A stretch of DNA of 64,000 nt, from contig VWZP01008292.1 of the NCBI GenBank assembly GCA_013396995.1, positions 85,683 through 149,682 on the forward strand, in the 5' to 3' direction. Position numbers and translations under genes: made by a program. This document shows, piece by piece, positions 1-10,800 of this stretch. Source of the DNA: Dicaeum eximium. Lineage: Eukaryota > Chordata > Aves > Passeriformes > Dicaeidae. How positions within the stretch are numbered: position 1 is the stretch's first letter; every line of letters starts with the position of its first letter. The notes below the pieces were generated by a model that saw only the letters and a program-made list of their open reading frames with translations, was not told where the DNA came from and ran no database searches.

Positions 1-3000
1 GAACATTTGATTCCAAAAGCTGGATGCTATAGTAGTCTGCCATATTGCAAACATACCTTAAAAAAATCTTTGTTGCATCTGGCAGTAGCATTGTTATTCT
101 ACAGTAGCAAATGCTTCTGGCACCCTTTATTAAGCTGCTAACAGCAGTTCTGCAAGTCACTGTTGACTCCAAGGGTACTTTTAGCTAATTCTTATAACAC
201 TTGTGAGAAATAACAATAGGCATCCTCAGAATACAGCTACAGACCAGATACCTAAAAGCTGACGAGAAAACACTTTGGGATTATTGAAAAGTTTTATTAG
301 CCAAACATGTTTGTTGGTTAGTTTGTGATTTCTGTGTATATTTTCTACCTTGTGCTTTTGGATTATTTCTTTCTTTGCTCAGGATTGCTTGTTCAAAAGC
401 ATTTGGGAAGTATTAAGGGAAGTAATCTGGACATACAGGCTTATTTTCACTTACAGGAAAAGAAGAGTCACAGTTTTTCTTCCCTGTCCTACATTTTTAA
501 AAGAAAATGTTGGCAGAATGTTATATGACGGAAGTGAGAGCTGTGATAGATTTAGGGCTGCTTTGTAAACCTTTAAATATATTCTCTGTGCTTGATCCCT
601 ATGAAAGATGTGTCGTGTGTTATTATATCATTTCAGTGTAATGGCAGATTTAAATAAACATATAAAAGGTGGAAATAAGCACCAGGAGAAAATACACCTC
701 ATCTAGTATTTCTGTGGCTTTCAAGAAAGATGTGAAGTCTAGATGAAGCTGACTCTGAGTGTTGGGTCCAAGCATACCAGCTGAGACAACAAGGAGCACC
801 TATGGATTACCCTTAGATAGGGCTAAAGCTAGGAGTGTGAGTGAAAGGGAAGAAACCTGAAAGCATGCCTGTCCCTGAGAGAAGGTAGGGGGCCTGAGAG
901 CAAAGGCACTTACTAGATCAGTGATTGTACTAGGGCAGGATAAAGCTAATTCTGAACTGGATTTGCTTACAATCTGCTTTTCTCCAATCATCATTGAACA
1001 ATATTTAAATAAAGTTGTTTGGACATGCCAAAACAATGTCTACAGCTCGTAAGAATTCCTGGAGCTGTGCCCAGTTCATTCTCTTGAACAAGTGCAGTTA
1101 CAGTGCAGTGTACTGCAGAGCAGATGTAACAGCAGAGGGCCCCGCCCTGAGCGCAGTCATAAGCCTTGTCCTTGGCTGGGGCTCCCGTCTGGGCTGGGAC
1201 ACCCTGCTCTTGGCCTGAGCTGTGTTGTAGGAGGGCCTGTGCTCAGCCATGGTGCCCAGACTTGGTGGCTGGTTTGACCTGAGGCTTGACTTGTTACTTT
1301 GCTTGATGGCAAAACCATTTCTGTCCCCAGCCCTGCTCTGCTTGCTTTGCTTGGATGCTGTGGGATGGTGTGTCATCTGGAAAGCTGACCTTCCTTCCCC
1401 CAGTTCTGCTGCTCCTTAATGGGGAAAGTCACTGATGTGACTGAGTCCTTCTCACCTCATCTTTGAGTGCAGAGCTGATAAAACATAGACATGGAGATCA
1501 AAATAATGTCAACTTCTGAAATGGTAATACAAAAGGAAGGTACACATCAAACTGGCTTGAGCTTATAGGAAAAGAAATGAGATGAAGGAGAGTGATTAAG
1601 TTAAAAAACAGACTGGAATCGAGGAGAGGAGGGAGTGTAGGTGTAAAAGCCAATTAGTGTAGGGTTTGGGACATAACTGCGGAAATGTACAGCAGGAACA
1701 TTTCACAAGGAAATTTCTGCTTGTGGTATGCAGAAGCAGATGGGAGCAGACAGTGATGAGCAATTTTTCAAATTCTTTCTAAATTCAAAGAATTAAAAAA
1801 AAATCTAATGGGCTTATGAGGTGGGAAGGAAGGAATTAAACAGAAATAGTAGCTTGGAAGGGTTATATATAAATGTATGTAAGTACAGCTAGAGGATTGG
1901 GATGTGGGTGAATGTGCAGCAAAGGAAGAAGAAATGATGTGCTTACAGTTAGTGGGATCTTTGTGTCAGAACAATCATACGGTAACCCGCTCTGGCTGCT
2001 GGCATTCCTGTGCCTTTTCCCTAAGAGCACTGTCCATGCAGCAGCTCCCTGGAGAGTCCAGGGAAATGGCTCTACATTTGGAAAATGGAGGTGCTTGACA
2101 GTGGGCATCCAGGGACCAAGGTGCTCACACTGGTTTGGACAAGTGAGGGGGAATAGGATACAGAAATTCTGAGTATCAGAGCAAATGGAGAGGTTCCACA
2201 TGAATGATGATGGCCATAAAACAATTTTTTAAAAATTTCTGCTTGTATTTTACTCTAGTAAAGAATGTCTATGTTGCTTTTAGTTTAGTCTCAATGGATA
2301 TGCTCCTAATAGGTTTTTTTAATGTACTCATGGCCTGGGATTGTGGAACTGAAAGAGTTTGGGACTCCTACATTTGTTTACTGCATAAATGGGTGCATCC
2401 TACCTCTATTGGTAGTTTGCATATTAGTTTCCCAGGGCCCTTCGAGGCAACTTGACTTGTCTTAGAGCTCCTGGAAGCCTGCCAAGCCAAATGCTGTTTC
2501 CTTCACACATTCCTAGTATCCATCCAAGACACCCCGGATATTGTTAAGGAAGGCCCATACTTGTTTTCATTCTCTGAATACTCCTGTCAAGGACATGGCA
2601 AATAGGAACACTCTGTCAGAAAGAAACTGGGCAAGGCTGCAAACTCCTAAGAGAGAAATGCAGGCTTGCTCTTGGTGCTCTGTGACAAACCTAAGCCTAA
2701 TTCAAGCTGGTCCTGGTAAGCAGCATCAGTCTGAGTGTAAATGGTTTCTGTTGTGGTTTTGGTCTCCCAAGGGGGTAAGTATCCCTGGAATGCTTTTAAA
2801 CATGGGCCAGCTATTTTCTTGCCAGCAACCTCTCTATGTGAGAGCAATGCAGTTTGCTTGCATCTGACAACAGAAAATGTCTTTTGCATTTAAAACAATT
2901 AAGTATTTCTGTGCTGTACTTTTACAATGTCTGTCTGTTCTCCGTACTTGCTGCCCTTTGGGAATTCCTCTAACTCCATGGCTTCTTTCCTTCTCTCTCA

Positions 3001-4050
3001 GCCCACTGGGTGTAACAGGGAGAGCTTTTATATTCTGGGACAGGCTGGGAGCCTCACACGGACTGCAGTTGCCAGATCACGCTTAGGAGAAGTTAGAAGG
3101 AGAACACAGAATGAAGCAGTGGATCTGTCTCCGAGATTAAAAGAACCAGATGGCAAGTCTATGGATGGGATGGGATCTGGCATATGCATTGAGCAACTGT
3201 CAGATTTGCCCTGGACTGACTGCAAGGTAGAGAATCAGACTGCCACCTTCACCTCTTCAGGTGAAGCAGCAATGATTGGATGAAATAGATGTGTTGTGTG
3301 GAGCTGGAACAGGTTCAAGGCTCCCAGCCAAGATGGACTCTCTCACACAAGATATAGTTAGAGATAGTCTGTGTAAGATACAGTCAGTGTGATCTCCCGT
3401 GGTGGTATCTTAGGCTGTGTCCTGTATCAGAAATGCTTATAAAAAACAATATAATACTTGAAATTATATCTGCTGGATGACACCTTATTTCCCCCAATGT
3501 TTATACAATATACTATTGATAGGGCCAACCTATCCATAGTTACGTATCCCTGTTCTCACATTTTAAAAGCCAAGAACTGAAAGCTTTGCTGTCATGTAGA
3601 TTAAATATCTATGCCAGTGTGCCTGGTTAAGAAAGGAAAGTGCTGCAGAACTATTCCCAGGTGTGTGAAGCCCATTTGCAGGGACCAGAAGGCAGCACAA
3701 ACGCAGAAGTCACAGCACTGAGCGTGGGTTCCCAAAATTGCAAAGATGGTATATGCTTTCCCTTTAAACAATAGAAACGTGTATAAATAACAAGTGGCAA
3801 ATGAATATTGGCGGCAAAATTAATCATAAAGGCGTTTCAGAGCAGGGAGAAATACTACATGACTGTAGAAAGTGAATTCTCAGGTTTTCCTCGTTATGTT
3901 ACAGGCTGTGGGAGGATCCGAAGGTGCTACTTTCCCCTTAAGATTGCTACTTCATCATGGGGCTATGCCGGGACACAATAAAGGCCCATCGGCATTTACT
4001 AAATTCTGAGCTATTGTCCTGGACAGCTTTTAAAAGGAATTTTAATTTGT
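1..4050. other. Intergenic DNA upstream of PCMT1, no gene recognised
   Basis: AT-rich sequence with only short frames on both strands and no family I recognise. An AATAAA at 653-658 on the + strand could be the poly(A) signal of a gene lying to the left, but nothing else supports that. In mammals NUP43 lies head to head with PCMT1. I looked on the - strand for its WD-repeat N-terminus and did not find it. No clear transposon was seen. Confidence 0.6.
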
Positions 4051-4149
4051 AACTTTGTCCTACGTCATCGGCATTGCACCGGTAGATGCTCCTGTCAAAC
4101 ATCGGCGGCGTTCAGCCAAGCTGTGGCGACGCCACCTCTCCATGTCCTT

Positions 4150-4450
4150 CCCCGCCGCTCCAATTGTCGCGTTGCTTCCCGGGTGCGGGTCGCGCTCATC
4201 CCGTCCCGTGCCCACCGAGGCCCGCCCTGGGCACACACGGGACACACGCGGGACACACCCGCCGCACGCCGCTCCCGCGCCACCTGACCAATGGCAGCCT
4301 CCAACACATAGGCCTGGCCCGCGCGGGCTGGCCCCGGCCAATAGGCGCGCCCCATACAAAACACCGCGCCGGGAGACGCCGCTAATTGGCTCCGTCGCAA
4401 GGGCGGCGGGTCGCGCGCTGGGCCGGAGCGCGGAGCTGGCGGCGCGGCCG
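4150..4450 (+). promoter_or_regulatory. PCMT1: PCMT1 core promoter, CCAAT-box type
   Basis: Three CCAAT boxes are spaced about 50 bases apart: CCAAT at 4288-4292 and 4338-4342, and inverted ATTGG at 4385-4389. A fourth CCAAT lies at 4160-4164. They sit in GC-box-rich DNA with no convincing TATA box. This is the usual design of a CpG-island housekeeping promoter driven by NF-Y and Sp1. Transcription probably starts between about 4400 and 4650, but no single start site can be read from sequence. Confidence 0.65.
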
Positions 4451-4726
4451 CTGTGGTGGGGCTCGCCCGGCCCGACACCGTCCTCTCCGGTACGCGGCGT
4501 GTTCCTACTTGTGTCATGGGAGCCGCTGAGGCCGGGGCAGGGGGGAGAAGTGTGCGCATAGAGGTGCCCCTCGGTTTCGCTATCTCATTCATTAACAGAG
4601 CTCCTAAGTTCACATACCCGCGCCCCCAGACCCGTCCCGCCCCGCCGCCGTTTCTGAGGCCAGGGCAGGACTGGGGTCTCGCCGCTAGCGCGGGCTCCAA
4701 GGCCCCGGCAACAAAACGNGGCGCCT

Positions 4727-4825
4727 GTGTCGGCGCTGGAGGTTGTGTCCTTCCTGGGGAAGCTGCTGTGCGCAGTCGCGGCGCTGAAGGCGGCTCTGTA
4801 CCTGCTCCGCAGAGTGTGCCTAGCG
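4727..4825 (+). other. PCMT1: In-frame N-terminal extension of PCMT1 exon 1 (possible long isoform)
   Basis: These 33 codons are open and in frame with the PCMT1 ATG and read VSALEVVSFLGKLLCAVAAL, then KAALYLLRRVCLA. They closely resemble the hydrophobic N-terminal extension I recall from a long annotated human PCMT1 isoform, which would act as a signal anchor. The frame stays open back to a TGA at 4655-4657, but there is no ATG in it. A codon with an ambiguous base (GNG, 4718-4720) sits just upstream. Either the true start was lost at that n, or initiation uses a near-cognate codon such as GTG 4727, or the frame is only conserved 5'UTR. Confidence 0.55.
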
Positions 4826-4880
4826 ATGGCCTGGAAGTCGGGCGGCGCCAGCCACTCCGAGCTCATCCACAACCTCCGCA
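4826..4880 (+). CDS. PCMT1: PCMT1 coding exon 1
   Basis: Encodes [18 protein letters not shown] plus the first base of the Lys19 codon, then donor GTGAGT. The sequence matches the vertebrate PCMT1 N-terminus. Intron 1 (4881-16987) is phase 1. Confidence 0.97.
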
Positions 4881-7800
4881 GTGAGTCCCGGGGCGGGGGC
4901 GCGGCCGGGCGGGGCCCCTGGGCTGCGGGGCGGCCGTTACCCGCCGCCCGGTGACCGTTAGCGACCGCGCGCTCCCGCGGCGCCCGCCCGACCCGCCGCC
5001 GACTGTCACAGGGAGCGGCACCCGCGCCCGGCCGCGCGTGTCCGCGTTGTCCGTCCGTGTGTGCGTGTGCGTCTCTCTGTGTCCGACGGGGGTGTGTCCG
5101 TGCGTGCCCCGGTGCTCGGGCGGGGGGGATGCGTGTCCGGGCGGCGGCCGGTGTCGCAGGGCGGGCCGGGCTGTTGTTGCGGGAGGCAATGCGGCGGGCG
5201 GGGTGGCGCCGATGGCGGTCCCGGAGGGGAAGCGCCGTGCGGCGGCCGCGGCTGTTCCCTGCTCGCCGCGTCCCCCCCTCGCCGGCCCCGTTCCCGCCGC
5301 CTCGTTCCCGTCTGCCTTGTGCGAGCTGAGGGGGGGCCGCGGCGGCAGTGCCGGAGGGCCCGTGATCCCCCGCACGCACCGGGATCGGCGTCCGTCCGCC
5401 TTCGCTCCGGCCGGCGGGACTGGCGGTGTCGGCGGGCGCCCTCCGGTCTTTGTGGCCCGGGCTGAACAACGCAGCGGGAGCCGCCCGGGTTTGGGAAACG
5501 CGCCGGAGAGGCCGCGGCTGTTTGTGTTGAGTGAAAGGGGCGTGTGGCGGCAGTCCTGCCTCCCCGCTCCCCGGCGGGGTCCGGAGTGGCTCCGCTCGAA
5601 GGGGTGGGCTGGCAGCGCAGGGACAGGAGAGGAGAGGAGCTGTCGGAGTTGCGGGCTCCTGCTGTGACAGTCGGGCTTTGCGGTGGCTGCCCGGCACTGG
5701 GCGCTCCCTTGCGCTCACCGGGGGTTTGTGCTGTCCCCGTGCTGAACGTGGAAGGTGTTGGGCGGGCGCTTCTTCGCCGATGTACTTCAGTACGTCCTGA
5801 AGTCTGAAGGTCCTGAGAGGACGGAGAGACACCACCTCCTGTATTCAGGACTTCGATTTTTCATATTAGAATAGAATTAGCCTCTCTTAAATATGCCTAC
5901 AGTGTCTCTGGTCTCTGTTCCTGGCCTTTTCCCTTCCTCTTCTCAAGTCCACGTCCAGGATGTAAAAGGATGTGGATCTGCAGCCGGTATTATGGCAGTT
6001 GTCTTCTATTTTACTGATACTACAACACCAAAGACAAGTTCAGCTGTGTGGTCTCCTCGTTATTCTGGTGTCACAGGAGAACCACCCTTGTTGTTTTCTC
6101 CTGTCTCCTTTTCTCTGCTTATGTTAGATCATCTGATCCTGTGGTCTTTCCCAGTATTTTCTTTTGAGAGCTGTCATATCCAGCAAAATAATACATGCTG
6201 AAATGACTTTCAGCTTCCCTGTAAAAAGTACTAATTATTGTAGAGTTTCAATGTAAAAATTCTGTTTAATAAATTGATAATAACTTCTCTAGTTACAAGT
6301 GTTGCAATACATTTTTTTTTCTGCAACTGAAAGGGCTAGAAATACTGTTTTAATGAAATACTGTTTTCTTACACAGCAGGGAAAAACTTTCTGACGTGAA
6401 AATCAATGTTAAGCTCCAAAATACATCCAAAAAGCAATTATTGCCAGAATAGTCTATGGCGCTCAAAACCTGAAGGCAAAACCAGTTTCTTTGTTGCAGA
6501 AGACAATGACAGTTTTTCAACACATGGAAACTGTTTAGGGCGTTGTAAATAATGATGACAAAGCTAAAAACCATTGTAGTTAGTGTACGGCAGTAGTTGT
6601 ATAGGAAGAGGAAAGTAAAATAGAAGCGCTCGATATTGTAATCTCAAAGCATGCACTGATGGTCATTTCCCTCTCTCTGTTTTGCATATGCACGCCAAAA
6701 TGTTTCAAGGGGTGTTAAACAGGGAAATAGTGGATTGGCAATAAAATATTGTGGAAGCACAAAGGCCTTTGATCTTGCAGCAAGATTGTGTTGTCGACTT
6801 CAGTGGGACTCCGTTCATGGTGTAGGGGTTTATCAATACAGAGCAGCTGGTGAATTAAGACCGAATAAGACCTGAGGAACGACTTTCAAGTTAGAGTTCC
6901 TCAGGTAAGATTAATTCTTGTTGCTTAAGTTGGGAACAGATTTAGAAGAAAGTACTGTTTAATGTGATACAGTTCTCCCGGATATGTTTCAACAAACTTA
7001 AAAATTACTGGTTACAGAAAGACTAAAATGTTCCAGAGAATTGTTTTGGAGTAGTAGATCCAACAAGGTATTTTCCCCTTTCTAAAACCAGCTACATAAC
7101 ATTTACAGCATTTTATGCTAAAAGTGAGAACGCAAATCGGATGAAGTTAATTGGATGTTGTCCAGTGTTTGTCTTGTGTGTAACTTATTAAATGTGTATG
7201 TAATGTACTGTATATTTTGCATAACTTAAAGAAAATAATGCAGGTTGTAGTGACTCAGTATGTTTTCTTCTGCAGCAAATCCTGGTAGAGAGGTTCTCGC
7301 CCCTGCCCTTATGCCACAATTCTTCTCTTGACTGTTCTTGTAGAATTGCTTGTGAGGGAGGCAGTGCTGTAAGACTGGGTCACTTTCTCATGACTTGTGA
7401 AACAGCAGGATTTAAACTCCTCAATGTCTGTAAGCTGTTGTACTATTATGGTTAGAAAAGCAGTGAATTTGGTTGTGGATAAATGAGGGCTGGGCAGAAT
7501 GGGAACTTATTCAAGTGGTTTTGCTTCCAAATAAAAACATAATTGGAAGATTCCTGTAGACTACATATTCTTTTCCTTTAAAACAGCTATAAAGATTATT
7601 CTTCATTATAAGCTGTTATTGACAGTTACTAGTGCTTCTGTTTTGTGGCAGTAAAGTTCTCAGTTTCATGACATTTGCTTTACTGCTCATTTCACTGTTG
7701 CCTTAACTATAGAATTAACTTTTCTATAATGGTAACAATAATTGCGTTAGGGCAGTGTCAAGTGATTTTGGGTATTTACAATGCAGATTTAGGCAATTAT

Positions 7801-10800
7801 TCTTTATAGGCTTTGTCTTTGCTGTCCTGTCTTACAAGGGACAAACTAATAAAGAGAGGCCCAGAACTTTGCATGTTTTTCAGCACATGCTTAGGGACAA
7901 GTGACTGAAGAGCATTGCAGTACATTGTTTTGTTGTTTTGATTTTTAACTTCTTGTTGCATTGTAAATATGTTTTTGCACTGTTAATTTGAGGCATCAGA
8001 GATGTACAATTTGACATATGCAAAATAAACTTGTTTAAAACATGCTCTTCGCAACAAAAATGCTGTCCTTGAATGCACTGTTGCTATGAATTGTTCAGCT
8101 GCTTTGTTTCAGTGATTCTTGAAAGTACTAATTTTTTTAAAATGCCTTTTTTAATCTGAATGATTCTTTCTTCATTAAAGCCTTAAAAGTATTTTTCACC
8201 TTCACAGAGTAATTATTTAAATCTTTGCTTCTTCCTACCTGAAAATAGTTGAACATGTGCCTTCAAACTTGAGTGGACTTCTCCCTAAAATATATTTAAA
8301 GTAAGATCTTTTAGCAGACAGCATTTCTAGGAAGCTCTCTACATGCAGGTTACAGTAGGGTTAGAAATCATGATAAACACAGAAATAATTACCTGTGTTT
8401 AAATTAATACCTCTGACAGGAGTTTTTTTTAATTATGAATCTGTCATAAAGAGGCGCTGAGGAAGGAGGAAAAGAATTGGTGAGTTATTTACTGTTATCT
8501 TGCTTGGTTGAAAGTCTTTTGATTCTAAATCTGTAACTTTTTTCCCCTCTCTGTATCTTCAGCTATCTGCTGATAGGTTACTATTAGATCATTTCATCTT
8601 CTCTCTTCCATACTTGGGCTTTTGCCAAGTCTTGTTACTTTACATGCCAGCATCGTAGAAATCAGCTTTTCTTTCCCACCTGAAGGACAGAAAAATTGGT
8701 TCCCTGTCCAATTCACAAGCAAAGTTCATTAAGTTTCCTTATTGCACCTTTTCCCTCCAGTCAGTGTCACACTGCCGTATGACAAGTTTGCTTTGCTTAT
8801 TTCTCTGATCATGTTGTGTCAATGGTGTTTTCATTCTTGAATCACTTTCACATTTCTCAGTGAAAGTGAAGATGAGTTAACTTGGCTGTGGCAGAAGTTG
8901 TTAAGCATCTGTGGATTTGTTTCTTCCTACATTCTTTTACCTTCCTCACCTAAAAAAATTGTGTCGCAAAAATTAGCAACTCTAATTTACAAGATGCCAT
9001 AGAATTTTGCACCTTACATAATATCAGATTCTTAGTTTTTTCAGTGTGAATGCTGCTTCAAATCAATATATATTCAAATATTATCAGGGTCTGAGAAATC
9101 TATTTTTAAACATGCTAAAGGTATTTCTCCAAATGTTTTAATTATTTAGATGTTAAATAATTCAAAATGACATCTTGGCATACTTCGTCATGATGAAGAC
9201 TTATCTGCAATGAATCTGCACCTTTGGTGCAGGTTTCTGGTTGCTGAGAACAAATCTCTTGGGGAACTGCCATGAATGAGAAAGCATTGGATATAGTAAG
9301 CCTAAGCTAGGTTCAGCAAGCAGTAAATGTTGGTTTTGTTTTGTTTATTTTCCCCATCATGTCTTTTTCCTTGGTTTATCCAAATCTCTTCTACATCTGT
9401 ATAATTTTGCTTAAGGAAGAGCAATGTCAATTGGATGAACATGAAGAAGGAAAATGCTAATGGAAAATTAGACCAAATTTAATGGCTCCCCTGTACAATC
9501 ACTTATACTGCCTCTTGTATGCGTTCAGTGACCACCCCTTCCTTCATCATAAATGTATTGAGGCTTCAGTGACTAAGCATTGTAACTTATGACCAGGTAG
9601 TGAAACAGTTAGAAAGTGAACTATTTTTTTCAATTAAAAATTAACACATCCACTGACATGTTAATTTAAGAATATCTAAAATTTAAGAAATTTAGTTCAT
9701 GTCTCAGGTGGCAGGCTTGAAATCTGTGATGCTATATTTTGGAGCATTGAGATTAAAAAAAATTTTGTTAGCAAGTAATTTGAATAATCACCTAAAGGAG
9801 CTGCTGTGAAACTTTATTTTTAAGTAAGATTTAAGTATTTGTTAATAATTTGCTCATATCAGTGAAACATTTTGAAGGAATTTCTATACCCTTGATCTTT
9901 TAAGAGGCAGGCCTTCAAGTAAATCAAGACAACTAAATATTCCAAATAATAGGAAATAATAACAGAAAGGAAAAGACCCAACCTAAATTTAAGAACATTT
10001 TCCACATTTTATTGGTATGTAAATTAAGATTGTGTTCTTAACTGGTTCTTTTTTGTTGGCATGTTTTTTACCCTTAATGTTAGACAGAATGTCGATGTAA
10101 TATTAAAAACATACCCATACTTTCCCAGAAACTCCCAAAATTCAGTGCATCAAAATCCAAGTCCTCAATCATTCAAGAAGAGGGCATTTTTTTGCTGATT
10201 ATTTACATCACAAGTCTTTATAACTCCTAATAATTAATTTTAATTAAAAATGTTTATTTCTTTTGTTTGATTGAAGTTATATTTTTATTTTTGTATGTAA
10301 TATAATGGCATGATATGATTTTTTCCTGATGGTCTGAAGCTGCCTAGTAATCCATAGCAAAATGGAAGTGATACTGCAAATGTGTCCAAAACCTGTGTCC
10401 AGTGCATGTAGGCGTTTCAAAAGTAGGGCATCTCCTATGGTTTAGCTTCAGTACAACTCTAAGCTTTTCTTTTAATGCTACTGTATCTTTCATTTTGATG
10501 TAGTATGAGGAGATCACGAAGACCTACTGGATACCTAGAAAGAAATGTATAATGTTCATGTTCTTTTGAGTGATTGTTTATGTGAATGTTATCCCTCAAA
10601 GCCTCAAAGGCATGTTCTTTAGTGCTACATAACATTTTAAGTAAATAATTTTATTACATTTTTTATTAGGTTAATTTTATTAATGTTTTAATTTTTAATT
10701 TAAATTACCAACATTTGGCAAAAACTTAGTGCACTCTTTTAAAGCTTGAGATCAGTAAACTGTGGACTTCTCCTGGACTGGCTGACTTGTGTGTTACATT

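Larger units (their letters stand above)
4080..5800. other. CpG island covering PCMT1 promoter, exon 1 and start of intron 1
   Basis: GC and CpG content rise sharply near 4080 and fall back by about 5800, against AT-rich flanks. The island holds the CCAAT-box promoter, coding exon 1 and the first ~900 bases of intron 1. Long open frames on both strands here are a by-product of stop-codon-poor GC sequence. A short tandem repeat of a CGGGACACAC-like unit lies at 4229-4262, and a GTGTGC-rich run near 5055-5110. Confidence 0.9.

Noticed and set aside
1863..2201. 112-codon - strand frame, checked as a possible NUP43 exon
   Set aside because: The translation has no similarity to the NUP43 WD-repeat protein that I can see.
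2927..3283. 118-codon + strand frame upstream of PCMT1
   Set aside because: No recognisable domain and no splice or promoter context; likely chance.
4060..4700. Other frames in the promoter region, up to about 200 codons
   Set aside because: Same GC artefact; they cover CCAAT boxes and do not resemble NUP43 or any protein I know.
4585..5835. Long open frames on both strands (416 codons on -, 238 on +) in the CpG island
   Set aside because: Arg/Pro/Gly/Ala-rich translations from stop-poor GC sequence, overlapping PCMT1 exon 1 and intron 1, with no domain and with overlapping frames equally open.
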